This document shows, piece after piece, positions 1 to 8,541 of a stretch of DNA of 64,000 nucleotides. Source of the DNA: Achromobacter xylosoxidans (GTDB lineage Bacteria; Pseudomonadota; Gammaproteobacteria; Burkholderiales; Burkholderiaceae_B); the NCBI RefSeq assembly GCF_001457475.1, contig NZ_LN831029.1, positions 5,208,001 to 5,272,000 of the forward strand. The letters are read 5' to 3'. The translations under genes and the position numbers were made by a program. The notes below the pieces were generated by a model that worked only from the letters and a program-made list of their open reading frames with translations, made no database searches and was not told the DNA's origin. Every line of letters begins with the position of its first letter. Position 1 is the first letter of the stretch.

Positions 1-189
1 CGGGCCAGGAAGGGCGGCGTCACGGAACTGGCCACCGCCAGCGGCGGCAAGCTCTGGGTCATGATGAACGGCAAGCACAACCTGGTCGTCAAGGACGAAA
101 AGGGCGGCGTGGCCAATATCAGCACCTATGACGTCTACCAGTCCAACGGCGTGATCCATGTGATCGACACCGTGCTCATGCCCAAGTGA
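1..189 (+). CDS. Fasciclin (FAS1) domain protein, C-terminal end only
   Basis: The reading frame is open from the first base to the TGA at 187-189 and gives 62 residues, so the start lies outside the window. The end carries the features of a FAS1 domain tail: a GKLWV strand, a VVKDEKGG turn, NISTYDVYQSNGVIHVIDTVLMP (H-box-like ending). FAS1 proteins are usually secreted adhesion or surface proteins; the N-terminus that would show a signal peptide is not visible. The gene is followed by a strong GC hairpin. Confidence 0.85.
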   Translation, partial: RARKGGVTELATASGGKLWVMMNGKHNLVVKDEKGGVANISTYDVYQSNGVIHVIDTVLMPK

Positions 190-208
190 TCGCGGCGAGC
201 CTCGGAGA

Positions 209-248
209 GCGGCCATGGGCCCGGCGGCAATGCCGGGCCCATGGCCGC
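209..248 (+). terminator. Strong GC hairpin after the FAS1 gene
   Basis: A perfect inverted repeat has 17-base arms (209-225 and 232-248) and a 6-base loop. It begins 20 bases after the FAS1 stop. No T-run follows, so it is a hairpin that could stop or stabilise the transcript rather than a textbook intrinsic terminator. Confidence 0.5.
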
Positions 249-309
249 GCGGCGTGCATGCCGGGATTTCGCGATATCGTAGGGGCTCCATCCTGAGCCT
301 GGGGCCTGC

Positions 310-1068
310 ATGCCGCCGATCGTGCCTTCATCTTCCCGCCGCCGCTTCACCCTGGCCCTGGCCGCGTTGGCCTGCGCGCCGTTGCGCGCCCGGGCGAGCC
401 CGGGGCGCGACACCATTGTCAGGCAGGTGTTCCAGGCCGCCCCCGGGCAGATCCGCTATGGCGCGCAACACGCCGCGTTGATGCGGCGCCTGGGCGTGAT
501 CTGGATTCCGGTGGAATCGGGCGCGCCCGGCATCGAATTCGAGCATCCCCTGGGCGGCAGGGATACCTTGGCCGCGGCCATGGCGGCACTGGACACGCGC
601 GACCCCGCGCTGGCGGCGCAACGGCTGGCGGAAGTCTGCCGGCTGGTGCCGACCTATGTTCGCCAGCTGGGACGGCTGGCGCCCGGCCGCTACGCCGTGC
701 CGCCGGAGCGCCGGGAGATGTTCGACTTTCCCGACAGCGGCGTCGACGCGCAGGGCCGCTTCGAACTGCGGCGCGAGCACCTGACGCTGCTGCGCGCGGC
801 CAGCTGGCGCGAAGCCGGCAAGGACGAACTGGAAGCGGTGCTGCGTGAAGGCGACGCCTTTTGGCCCATGCCGTTCATCGATGGCAAGCGCCCCTATGGC
901 GACAGCAGCCACTACCAGATCGACATGGCGCGGCTGCTGGGAGAGCCTTACCCCATCGACGCCAAGGGCCGCGCCATCACCGACCCGGCCAGGGACGCCC
1001 GCCTCGAAAGCCTGCATTGGCAGACGGCAGCCGCGCTGCAGGTCTTTCTGGCACACGCCAAGGCCTGA
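310..1068 (+). CDS. Exported protein of unknown function with a Tat-like signal
   Basis: The 252-residue protein has a signal sequence in its first 30 residues. An SRRRFTLAL segment resembles the twin-arginine consensus and is followed by a hydrophobic stretch and an A-R-A cleavage-like site. The remainder is soluble, with a conserved-looking PFIDGKRPYGD segment and a DMARLLG segment near residues 190-210. I do not recognise the family. It stands alone between the FAS1 end and a convergent DUF1275 gene. Export is inferred from the N-terminus; no catalytic motif was found. Confidence 0.7.
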   Translation: MPPIVPSSSRRRFTLALAALACAPLRARASPGRDTIVRQVFQAAPGQIRYGAQHAALMRRLGVIWIPVESGAPGIEFEHPLGGRDTLAAAMAALDTRDPALAAQRLAEVCRLVPTYVRQLGRLAPGRYAVPPERREMFDFPDSGVDAQGRFELRREHLTLLRAASWREAGKDELEAVLREGDAFWPMPFIDGKRPYGDSSHYQIDMARLLGEPYPIDAKGRAITDPARDARLESLHWQTAAALQVFLAHAKA

Positions 1069-1103
1069 GCCGCGCCCGGACCAGGCACCAGGGTCATGCA
1101 AAG

Positions 1104-1862
1104 CTAGGGGCGCGCAAAGAAATGGCGGATGTCGTCGGCCACCGGCACCGCCGCCAGAACCAGCAGGAACAACGCCAGCGGCAGGGTCGAGCCGAAACCG
1201 TAGTGGAAGAAGGAATAGGCGCCCACCACCCCGCCGCAGAAGAACAGCGTGACCAGCGTGCTGAGCACGATCAGCTTGCCACGGTCGGCCCGCACTCGCG
1301 GGCCGCCAGCCTTGTCGTCGTGAGCCAGATTCCAGTAGAACAGCTTGCCCAGCTCGATGCCGATGTCGGTGACCATGCCGGTCACGTGGGTCGTGCGGAT
1401 CTCGGACTTGGACACCTTGGTGATCATCGCGTTCTGCAGGCCCATGATGTAGCACAGCAGCATCACCGTGCCCGGCACGTAGAACCAGCGCAGGTCCCCC
1501 AGGTTCGCGCCCAGCAGGCCGAAGGCCAGCAGCAGCAAGGCCTCGAGCACCAGGGGCAGCGCGAATTCGCTGGCCAGGTGCGAACGCCGCCCAAAGTTGA
1601 TCAGCGAGGCCGACGTCGCCGCGCCCGCCAGGAACGACAGCAACGCGGCCAATCCCTGCAAGACCACTGCCACGCTGCCGAGCACCATGTGATCGGCCAT
1701 CATCGAAACAATGCCGGACATGTGCGAGGTGTATTGCTGCACCGCCAGGAACCCGCCCGCGTTGACCGCCCCGGCGACGAAGGTGAGGAAGTAGGCCAGC
1801 CGCCGGTTGGCCTGCGGCGTGCGGCTGACCGCGGTGAGCTGGCGCAGGAAAGGAATGGCCAT
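1104..1862 (-). CDS. DUF1275 (YoaK-type) integral membrane protein
   Basis: The 252-residue protein has about six hydrophobic segments. It shows the hallmark N-terminal pattern of DUF1275: FVAGAVNAGGFLAV, then YTSHMSGIVSMMAD, then a central GLQNAMITKVSKSEIRTTHVTG stretch. The function of the family is unknown; a membrane location is clear. The start at 1862 (MAIPF) was preferred over 1898 because the longer form adds a non-hydrophobic leader and overlaps a small upstream gene. It is convergent with the preceding exported protein. Confidence 0.85.
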   Translation of the reverse strand: MAIPFLRQLTAVSRTPQANRRLAYFLTFVAGAVNAGGFLAVQQYTSHMSGIVSMMADHMVLGSVAVVLQGLAALLSFLAGAATSASLINFGRRSHLASEFALPLVLEALLLLAFGLLGANLGDLRWFYVPGTVMLLCYIMGLQNAMITKVSKSEIRTTHVTGMVTDIGIELGKLFYWNLAHDDKAGGPRVRADRGKLIVLSTLVTLFFCGGVVGAYSFFHYGFGSTLPLALFLLVLAAVPVADDIRHFFARP

Positions 1863-1876
1863 GGCGACGCGATACG

Positions 1877-1990
1877 CTAGCGCGTCGGGCGGTCCCACGG
1901 ACCCACGTAGCCGGTGCGCGGCATGAGTTCGAGCGCGGCCAGCGATTTGTCACGCTGCGCCAGGGTGGCAACGCGCGCGGTGCGCGGCAT
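1877..1990 (-). CDS. Possible 37-residue small protein upstream of the DUF1275 gene
   Basis: A short frame reads MPRTARVATLAQRDKSLAAL and continues to GYVGPWDRPTR. It has a GGGAG Shine-Dalgarno-like sequence nine bases before the ATG, and its stop lies 14 bases before the DUF1275 start on the same strand, as in an operon. No family is recognised. It could be a chance frame. Confidence 0.35.
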   Translation of the reverse strand: MPRTARVATLAQRDKSLAALELMPRTGYVGPWDRPTR

Positions 1991-2120
1991 ACGGAGGCTC
2001 CCGGAAATAGGCGGCGCGGCCGGCTGGCCGGCCGCGCCTGGTTCCAGGATTCTACCCGCCCGGCCGCCCCTTCGGCAGGCGGCAGCCGCCGCCATCGACG
2101 CTTTACCAGCCCAAATCCGT

Positions 2121-3167
2121 TCACACGGCGTCGGACTCGCTCAGCTGCTTGCGCCGGAACTCGCCCTGGCGCGTGAACATCCAGCCCGGATATTCCGGCG
2201 GCAGGGCGCTGACCTTGTCCAGGGCCGCCAGTTCGTCGCCGGTCAAGCGGATGGCGGTGGCCGCGAGGTTGTCGTCCAGCTGGTCGACGCGCTTGGCGCC
2301 GATGATGACGCTGGTGACCGCTCGCTGATGGAGCAGCCAGGCCAGCGCAACCTGCGCCACCGACACGCCGCGCGCCTCGGCCACCTGGCGCAAGACGTCG
2401 ATGCTGTCGAAGGCACGCTCGCGGTCGACCGGCGGGAAGTCAAACTGGGCGCGGCGGTCGCCGGCCGCGGCCTGGCCATCGCGGCCGTACTTGCCGGTGA
2501 GCAGGCCGCCCGCCAGCGGGCTCCACACCATCAGGCCGAGCCCCTCGCTTTGCAGCATGGGCACGATCTCGCGCTCCAGGTCGCGGCCGGCGATGGTGTA
2601 GTAGGCCTGCAGCGATTCGAAACGGGCCAGGCCCAGGCGCTCGGCGATGCCCAGCGCCTTCACGATCTGCCAGGCCGCCCAGTTGGATACCCCGACGTAG
2701 CGCACGTGCCCGTGCTGCACCAGATTGTCGAGCGCCCGCACCGTTTCCTCGATGGGCGTGGCCGGGTCAAAGCCATGAATCTGGTACAGGTCGATATGGT
2801 CCAGCTGCAGGCGCGCCAGGCTCTTCTTGACGCTGTCCATGATGTGAAAACGCGAATTGCCACGGGCATTGGCCCCTGGCCCGGTCTGGCCGAACACCTT
2901 GGTGGCGACGACCACATCGTCACGCGCCACCTTCAGGTCGCGCAGCGCCTGCCCGGTGATGATCTCGGAACGGCCTTCCGAATACACGTCGGCCGTGTCG
3001 ATGAAGTTGACGCCCGCCTCCAGGGCACGGCCCACCAGCCGGTTGGCGTCCTCCTGCTGCAAGGCGCCGATCTTGCTCCACAACTCGCCTTCGCCGCCGA
3101 AGGTCATCGTGCCCAGGCACAATTCCGAAACGAACAGGCCGGTATTGCCGAATTTCTTGTACCGCAT
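2121..3167 (-). CDS. Aldo/keto reductase
   Basis: The 348-residue protein is an NADPH-dependent aldo/keto reductase of the bacterial YajO/AKR11-12 type. The catalytic tetrad is visible: Asp57 and Tyr62 (FIDTADVYSEG), Lys90 (VVVATK) and His131 (LYQIHGFD). The N-terminus MRYKKFGNTGL and the NADP-binding end GAKRVDQLDDN are typical. The ATG at 3167 was chosen because AAGGAG lies seven bases upstream; the longer upstream extension is low-complexity. It is transcribed away from an AraC regulator across 319 bases that contain repeated GATCCTCC elements, so that regulator probably controls it. The natural carbonyl substrate cannot be inferred. Confidence 0.9.
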   Translation of the reverse strand: MRYKKFGNTGLFVSELCLGTMTFGGEGELWSKIGALQQEDANRLVGRALEAGVNFIDTADVYSEGRSEIITGQALRDLKVARDDVVVATKVFGQTGPGANARGNSRFHIMDSVKKSLARLQLDHIDLYQIHGFDPATPIEETVRALDNLVQHGHVRYVGVSNWAAWQIVKALGIAERLGLARFESLQAYYTIAGRDLEREIVPMLQSEGLGLMVWSPLAGGLLTGKYGRDGQAAAGDRRAQFDFPPVDRERAFDSIDVLRQVAEARGVSVAQVALAWLLHQRAVTSVIIGAKRVDQLDDNLAATAIRLTGDELAALDKVSALPPEYPGWMFTRQGEFRRKQLSESDAV

Positions 3168-3277
3168 GAGTGCACTCCTTCGCAGGCACGGCGCGGTACC
3201 GGCCCGGGATGGGACGGCGGCGGCGCACGGCCGGGGTGGAAACAGTATGCGGCGCCGCAGGGGCCGCCGGCGATGCT

Positions 3278-3435
3278 CGATCCTGCCCTTTTTTTGCCCG
3301 ATCCTCCGGCCCGGCCGCCCCCCTCCCTGGCATGCGCCCGATCCTCCATGTTTTTTGCCTATTCCTCCGCACCCACTTGCCGGATGGCACGCAGGCTCGC
3401 TGGTTGGATCTACACTCGACGACGCCTGATCCTCC
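3278..3435. promoter_or_regulatory. Direct repeats in the aldo/keto reductase-araC intergenic region
   Basis: The 319-base divergent region (3168-3486) holds repeated CGATCCT elements. Two longer matching copies (CGATCCT, six variable bases or so, then TTTTTTGCC) lie at 3278-3298 and 3339-3359. Short copies lie at 3299-3307 (CGATCCTCC) and 3427-3435 (TGATCCTCC). Repeated same-direction sites of this kind are usual for AraC-family dimers. That the neighbouring AraC protein binds them is inference. Confidence 0.5.
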
Positions 3436-3486
3436 GGCGCCCCGCCCGCCACGCGCGCGCAAGGGCGCCTTGCCCGGAGCCCCTCC

Positions 3487-4434
3487 ATGCCTCCCGTCCC
3501 CACCGACACGATCACCCCGCCGAATGCCGTTTTCGAACCCGCCCGGCACGAACTGCTGTGCCTGCTCGAGCGCATGACCGGCACGCTCGAAGGCTCGCTC
3601 GATACACCCATCGAAGGCCTGTTCCTGCACCGCATCTCGCAGCCGACCGGCCCCAAGCCCGCCTTGCAAAAGGCGGCGCTGGCCGTCATCGCGCAAGGAT
3701 CCAAGCGGGTGCTGATCGGTGACGAAGCCTACGAGTACGATCCGTTCCACTACCTGATCTCCTCAGTCGACCTGCCGGTGGTAGCCAAGGTCTCGGTGGC
3801 CAGCCCGACCCTGCCCTACCTGGGCTTGCGGCTGGACCTGAACCCAGAGGAAATCACCGCCCTGATCAGCGACGAGAACCTGCCGCCGCTGGTGCCGGCC
3901 GAAGCCTCGCGCGCCATGTGCGTCAATCCGCTGGGCGGCACCCTGCTGGACGTGATGCTGCGCCTGCTCCGCCTGCTCGATACGCCACGCGACATCCCCA
4001 TCCTGGCGCCCATGGTCAAGCGCGAACTGCTGTACCGCCTGCTGATGAACGGCCAGGGCGTGGTGCTGCGCCAGACCGTGCTGCAGGACAGCCAGCTCAA
4101 TCGGGTGGCCAAGGCGATCCGCATCCTGCGCGACAACTACGCGCTGCCATTGCGGGTCGAGGAAATCGCCCGCGACGTGCATATGAGCGTGTCATCACTG
4201 CATCATCATTTCAAGCAGGCCACCGCCATGAGCCCGCTGCAGTACCAGAAGCACCTGCGGCTGCAGGAGGCGCGCCGGCTGATGCTGACCGATGATGCCG
4301 GCGTGGCCCTGGCGGCCCATGCGGTCGGCTACGAGAGTTCGTCGCAGTTCAGCCGTGAATACAGCCGCCTGTTCGGCACGCCGCCCTTGCGCGACAAACA
4401 GCGCTGGAAGGACGAAGCGCTGGCGGCTGCCTGA
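3487..4434 (+). CDS. AraC-family transcriptional regulator
   Basis: The 315-residue protein has an N-terminal AraC-type ligand domain (about 20-185, beginning PARHELLCLLERMTG) and a C-terminal double helix-turn-helix (about 215-305). The first helix-turn-helix is VEEIARDVHMSVSSLHHHFK and the second includes AVGYESSSQFSREYSRLFG. This architecture matches regulators that sit divergent to aldo/keto reductases or dehydrogenases and activate them in response to a small organic effector. The effector is unknown. Repeats in the shared intergenic region are candidate binding sites. Confidence 0.9.
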   Translation: MPPVPTDTITPPNAVFEPARHELLCLLERMTGTLEGSLDTPIEGLFLHRISQPTGPKPALQKAALAVIAQGSKRVLIGDEAYEYDPFHYLISSVDLPVVAKVSVASPTLPYLGLRLDLNPEEITALISDENLPPLVPAEASRAMCVNPLGGTLLDVMLRLLRLLDTPRDIPILAPMVKRELLYRLLMNGQGVVLRQTVLQDSQLNRVAKAIRILRDNYALPLRVEEIARDVHMSVSSLHHHFKQATAMSPLQYQKHLRLQEARRLMLTDDAGVALAAHAVGYESSSQFSREYSRLFGTPPLRDKQRWKDEALAAA

Positions 4435-4560
4435 TCCTGCGACGCACGGCCGCAGCCGCACAGCCACCCGGCTCGGGCCTCCAGGCGACGCGACGCGGAG
4501 CGCCTGACCGGGAATCGGCGATATGCTTGGGGACTCCCCACTGCGAATGCCGGCGCCCCC

Positions 4561-5532
4561 ATGCAAGACCTGAACGACCTCTACTACTTCGTGCAAGTGG
4601 TGCGCAACGGCGGCTTCGCGCCGGCCGGACGCGCGCTCGACATCCCCAAATCGCGCCTCAGCCGGCGGATCGCGCTGCTGGAAGAACGGCTCGGCGTACG
4701 GCTGATCCAGCGCTCCACGCGTACCTTCGCGGTCACGGAGCTGGGCCAGGAATATTTCGAGCAGTGCCTCTCGATGCTGGCTGGCGCGGAGGCGGCGCAG
4801 GAAGTCATCGACCGCACCCACGCCGAGCCGCAAGGCACCATCCGCATGAGCGCGCCACCGGCGTTGATCTATTATTTCCTGGGCGACATGGTGGCGCGCT
4901 TCATGGAGCAGTGTCCCAAGGTGAACGTGTACCTGAAGAGCTTCAGCCGGCCCGTGGACGTGCTGCGCGAGGGTTACGACCTGGCGGTACGGGTGCGCTT
5001 TGGCCAGATCGAAAGCAGCGATCTGGTGATGAAGCACCTGGGCGTTGGACGCCAGTGCCTGGTGGCCAGCCCCGCACTGGCGCAGCGCCTGCCCGCGTCG
5101 GCCGATCCGCAACAACTCAGCCAGCTGCCGACGCTGGCGCTGGGGCCCGAGCAGCGCGAATCCGTCTGGAGACTGGATGGCGCCGATGGCGCGCGCCTGG
5201 AGGTGCCTTACTCGCCGCGGTTCGTCACCGACGACATGCTGGCCTTGAAGCAGGCCGCGCTACGCGGCGTGGGCGTCGTCGCCTTGCCGATGGTCATGAT
5301 CCACGACGAACTGGATGCGGGGCGCCTGGTGAACGTGGGCGGCCCCTGGCAGCCCGAGCCGGGCAACGTGCACGCGGTCTTCCCCTCGCGTCGCGGCCTG
5401 CTGCCGGCGGTGCGCGAACTGCTGGATTTCATGGCGGAGCAATATCACGGCATCAGCGAACTTGAGATCCAGGCGCAGCGCCGTCATTGCCCCCAGATCG
5501 CTCAAGAGGCATATATATCGTCCCAGGAATAG
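4561..5532 (+). CDS. LysR-family transcriptional regulator
   Basis: The 323-residue protein starts with a winged helix-turn-helix (residues 1-60: GGFAPAGRALDIPKSRLSRR then IALLEERLGVRLIQRSTR) and continues with a LysR substrate-binding fold of the CrgA/DsdC-like group. It is on the same strand as the YcaC-type hydrolase gene that begins 130 bases later, a pairing often seen for these hydrolases. Regulation of that gene is likely but not shown by a clear operator. Confidence 0.9.
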   Translation: MQDLNDLYYFVQVVRNGGFAPAGRALDIPKSRLSRRIALLEERLGVRLIQRSTRTFAVTELGQEYFEQCLSMLAGAEAAQEVIDRTHAEPQGTIRMSAPPALIYYFLGDMVARFMEQCPKVNVYLKSFSRPVDVLREGYDLAVRVRFGQIESSDLVMKHLGVGRQCLVASPALAQRLPASADPQQLSQLPTLALGPEQRESVWRLDGADGARLEVPYSPRFVTDDMLALKQAALRGVGVVALPMVMIHDELDAGRLVNVGGPWQPEPGNVHAVFPSRRGLLPAVRELLDFMAEQYHGISELEIQAQRRHCPQIAQEAYISSQE

Positions 5533-5662
5533 AACGCTGAGGATCGCTTTGAACCACTACCGACATGTTCCCCGGCTAATCTAGGATGCAGGCTACAGAC
5601 TCAAGATCCTGACCACGGCGCGGCCCTGGGCCCCGCCTCCCTCACGCAACCGGAGCAAAGCC

Positions 5663-6286
5663 ATGAGCAAACCCTACGTCAAACTGGACAAGAACGAAGC
5701 CGCCGTACTGCTGGTCGACCATCAGGCCGGCCTGCTGTCCCTGGTGCGCGACTTTCAACCCGATCAATTCAAAAACAACGTGCTGGCGCTGGCCGACCTG
5801 GCCGCCTATTTCAAGCTGCCCACCATCCTGACCACCAGTTTCGAGGACGGCCCCAACGGCCCCCTGGTGCAGGAGCTGAAGGACAAATTCCCCAAGGCGC
5901 CCTACATCGCCCGCCCCGGCAACATCAATGCCTGGGACAACGAAGACTTCGTCAAGGCGGTCAAGGCCACCGGCAAGAAGCAGCTCATCATCGCCGGCGT
6001 GGTGACCGAAGTGTGCGTGGCCTTCCCCGCCTTGTCGGCGCTGGAGGAAGGCTTCGACGTATTCGTGGTGACCGATGCCTCGGGCACCTTCAACGAAGTC
6101 ACCCGCAACGCCGCCTGGAGCCGCATGGAACAGGCCGGCGCGCAACTGATGTCGTGGTTCGGCGTGGCCTGCGAACTGCATCGCGACTGGCGCAACGACA
6201 TCGAGGGCCTGGGCACGCTGTTCGCCAACCACATCCCCGACTATCGCAACCTGATGGCGTCGTACTCGACCACCAAGGGCAAGTAA
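5663..6286 (+). CDS. ycaC: YcaC-type isochorismatase-family hydrolase
   Basis: The 207-residue cysteine hydrolase matches YcaC along its full length as far as I recall that protein. Asp19 (LLVDHQAGL) and the nucleophile Cys118 (GVVTEVCVAFP) are in place, as is the C-terminal LHRDWRNDIEGL segment. YcaC forms ring-shaped oligomers in the cytoplasm; its physiological substrate is unknown, though nitrile or amide hydrolysis has been proposed for the family. It follows a LysR regulator and is convergent with a membrane hydroxylase gene. Confidence 0.9.
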   Translation: MSKPYVKLDKNEAAVLLVDHQAGLLSLVRDFQPDQFKNNVLALADLAAYFKLPTILTTSFEDGPNGPLVQELKDKFPKAPYIARPGNINAWDNEDFVKAVKATGKKQLIIAGVVTEVCVAFPALSALEEGFDVFVVTDASGTFNEVTRNAAWSRMEQAGAQLMSWFGVACELHRDWRNDIEGLGTLFANHIPDYRNLMASYSTTKGK

Positions 6287-6315
6287 GCCGTCCGGCGCAA
6301 GCCTGCCTCGCGGGC

Positions 6316-7461
6316 CTACCTCTTGCGGAAGGGGTAGGCCTGTTGCGCCAGGAACGTGCCGGGCATGTCGTTGTCGAGAATGCCGTAGTTTTCCGGCAGG
6401 CGCTTGCCGGTGCCGCGCACCGCCGTGCCGAACAGATAGTCGATGAACGACAGGTGCGCCGCGTAGTTCTTGTCGATGGCCTCGGTGTCGGACGAGTGGT
6501 GCCAGTGATGGAAGTCCGGCGTCACGATCACGTAGCGCAGCCAGCCCCACGGCAGCTTGACGTTGGAGTGGATGAGCACCGCCTGGAAGCCGACGATGAT
6601 GATGTAGGCATCCAGCACCGGCTTGGAAAAGCCCAGCGCGAACAGCACGCCCAGCACCGCCACCCGCGTGATCAGCAGCTCGACGATGTGCAGGCGCGAA
6701 CCGGCCAGCCAGTCGAGCGTACGGGTGCTGTGGTGCACGGCGTGGATGCGCCACAGGAACGGCACCTCGTGATACGCGCGGTGCGCGGCATACTGCACCA
6801 GGTCCGCCACCAGCACCGCCACGAACAGTTCCGCCAGGTACGGCAACGACTGGATCGCCTGCTGCAGCGGCTCATACGCGGCCCACGAGAACAACCGGTG
6901 CACGAAGAAGTTGATGCACAACAGCACCGCGCCGACCGACAGGTGATTGAACAGGAAATGCTTCATGTCCACCTGCCATTCGCCGCGGAACACAGGCTGG
7001 CCCGGGTACAAGGGGAACAGCTTCTCGAAGATGATGAACACCGTGCTCGAGGCCAGCAGGTCCAGGATGAACCAGTCCAGCCCCAGATAGGGGTGGTGGC
7101 CGGTATTGGAGGAGGTCACCACGACCTGGCTGCCGCCCGCCGCGACCGCGCAGCACACCAGCACGAAAGCGGCGATATTGAGCCAGCGCTGGCGGCCGAA
7201 CACGATGTTGGTCAAGGCAATGGTGCCGGAGGCCAGCAAGGCGGCGAACAGCAGCGTGCGCATTGCCTCCACCGTATAGAAACTGCGTAGCTCCGGGGTC
7301 GTCAGATATGCCGGGAAATGAAATGCCAGGACGCCCAGTACGGACAGGATCGCCAGGAACAACGCGATCACGCCGGTGATCATTCCCGTGCCGGGGCGGA
7401 TGCGGCCGTCCTGCTTGAACAAATCCAGGACCTGACGGTAAATGGGCGCGCGCTGATTCAT
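6316..7461 (-). CDS. Sterol desaturase / fatty acid hydroxylase superfamily membrane protein
   Basis: The 381-residue integral membrane di-iron enzyme carries the family's three histidine clusters: HRAYH, HAVHH and HHWHH, spread across the C-terminal half between transmembrane segments. Two or three hydrophobic helices occupy the first 130 residues. The ATG at 7461 (MNQRAPIYRQ) was preferred over 7518, which would add an odd Cys-rich leader. Known relatives hydroxylate or desaturate membrane lipids with O2 and an electron donor; the substrate here is unknown. The 258 bases between its start and the ydcH-like gene hold the divergent promoters. Confidence 0.85.
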   Translation of the reverse strand: MNQRAPIYRQVLDLFKQDGRIRPGTGMITGVIALFLAILSVLGVLAFHFPAYLTTPELRSFYTVEAMRTLLFAALLASGTIALTNIVFGRQRWLNIAAFVLVCCAVAAGGSQVVVTSSNTGHHPYLGLDWFILDLLASSTVFIIFEKLFPLYPGQPVFRGEWQVDMKHFLFNHLSVGAVLLCINFFVHRLFSWAAYEPLQQAIQSLPYLAELFVAVLVADLVQYAAHRAYHEVPFLWRIHAVHHSTRTLDWLAGSRLHIVELLITRVAVLGVLFALGFSKPVLDAYIIIVGFQAVLIHSNVKLPWGWLRYVIVTPDFHHWHHSSDTEAIDKNYAAHLSFIDYLFGTAVRGTGKRLPENYGILDNDMPGTFLAQQAYPFRKR

Positions 7462-7719
7462 TTCACTTTTATGGCAGACCACGGGGAAGCGAGTGTATCC
7501 CCGGCCCAGGCATGCCATGTAAACAAACGTGAGTAGATAAGACCAGGCTACGGCGCGCCTGAACCGTGCTTGCGCCGCGTCAAACCGGCCGCGGCGCCAC
7601 GGGCGCGGCGGGTTGACTTTGACGGGGCATTGTTATGTTATGGAACCGACAGCTCATTTACGGGCCGGTCCGCCGGCCCCGCGCAGTCCCCTTCCACCCG
7701 GATCCAGCAAGAGGCCGTC

Positions 7720-7944
7720 ATGTTCCCTGAGTACCGCCAACTGATCACCCGCCTGAAAGCCGAGAACGGTCACTTCTCGGCCCTGTTCCAGCGCCATAAC
7801 GACCTGGACCAGGAAATCAAGAATATGGAGGCGGGCATCGTGCCGGCCTCGGACACCAGCGTCGAAATCCTGAAAAAGGAAAAATTGCTGCTCAAGGACA
7901 AGCTGTACAGCTTGCTGAAGGCGGCAGACCAGAGCGCCGGCTGA
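7720..7944 (+). CDS. YdcH-family (DUF465) small coiled protein
   Basis: The 74-residue protein is of the YdcH/DUF465 type. It begins MFPEYRQLITRLKAENGHFS and contains the family's HNDLDQEIKNMEAG core and the terminal LKKEKLLLKDKLY helix. It is predicted to be an all-helical coiled-coil hairpin. The ATG at 7720 matches the usual family start; a longer upstream frame is not typical. Function is unknown. A clear intrinsic terminator follows. Confidence 0.9.
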   Translation: MFPEYRQLITRLKAENGHFSALFQRHNDLDQEIKNMEAGIVPASDTSVEILKKEKLLLKDKLYSLLKAADQSAG

Positions 7945-7976
7945 CCCCCTCCTTCCCGAGCCCGACCATTGCGCAG

Positions 7977-8001
7977 GGCGCCGCCATCGCGGCGCCTTTT
8001 T
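7977..8001 (+). terminator. Intrinsic terminator after the ydcH-like gene
   Basis: A perfect 8-base stem (GGCGCCGC at 7977-7984 and GCGGCGCC at 7989-7996) with a CATC loop is followed directly by five Ts. It lies 33 bases after the stop codon. Confidence 0.9.
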
Positions 8002-8186
8002 GCTGCCTGGCAAGCCGTTGCCGCCACGCTGCCACGGCGTCCGCCGCCCATCGACGGGGTAAAGCTCCAGCCCCTTGCCCAGTTATCCAGTCCGATTATG
8101 TAGGCGCCCGCTTGCTGACAAATAACTGAATTAATAAAATCAGGCCTTCCGGCCATCCGCCGGATGCGCAAACAGGACGGTGCAAG

Positions 8187-8438
8187 GTGCAAGACAGAGA
8201 TTTCAAGGCCGGCGAAGCCGTGTCGCCCGTGACGGGCTGGGCCATGATGCCGCTGCGGGAACATGATTCGCTGCTGCTGCGGCTGGATTTCCTGAGCGAT
8301 CCTTCGCCCACGGCGATGGGCCGCGCTGGCCGCGGCCGCGTCTACGCCATGACCTCCGAACAACTGCAACTGCTGCTCGATTCGCTGCAGGCCCAGCTCG
8401 ACAAGCTGCAGCCCGAACCTGCCCGTCCGCGCCACTGA
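8187..8438 (+). CDS. Small BssS-like protein
   Basis: The 83-residue protein begins with GTG. It resembles BssS by pattern: a P-V-T/V-GW opening (SPVTGWAMM), a central LLLRLDFL strand, then a turn and a C-terminal helix (TSEQLQLLLDSLQAQLDKL). BssS is a small cytoplasmic protein tied to biofilm regulation in enterics; the same role here is only inference. The gene stands alone between two terminator or operator regions. Confidence 0.55.
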   Translation: MQDRDFKAGEAVSPVTGWAMMPLREHDSLLLRLDFLSDPSPTAMGRAGRGRVYAMTSEQLQLLLDSLQAQLDKLQPEPARPRH

Positions 8439-8463
8439 GCCGCCCGGCGTTCCTTCAGTATCC

Positions 8464-8498
8464 CTAAAGATGGATTAGCATCTTTAGATTCTCTAATC
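8464..8498. promoter_or_regulatory. Dyad in the promoter region of the LysE-type exporter gene
   Basis: CTAAAGAT (8464-8471) and ATCTTTAG (8480-8487) form a perfect dyad with an 8-base spacer. A second interleaved pair, GATTAG (8473-8478) and CTAATC (8493-8498), overlaps it. The dyads sit 44-78 bases before the exporter start. LysR-type regulators such as ArgP/LysG control this exporter family, but no such regulator is adjacent. Confidence 0.5.
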
Positions 8499-8541
8499 AC
8501 CCTGCAGCCGCTAGTCTGTCGCCCTTGATCCAGGGTATGAC

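Noticed and set aside
328..2124. 598-codon open frame on the minus strand
   Set aside because: It runs antisense through the exported protein and out of frame through DUF1275; its Arg/Gly/Pro-rich composition is the shadow of high-GC coding DNA.
1914..3722. 602-codon open frame on the plus strand
   Set aside because: It is the antisense shadow of the aldo/keto reductase, whose catalytic tetrad and ribosome-binding site are clear.
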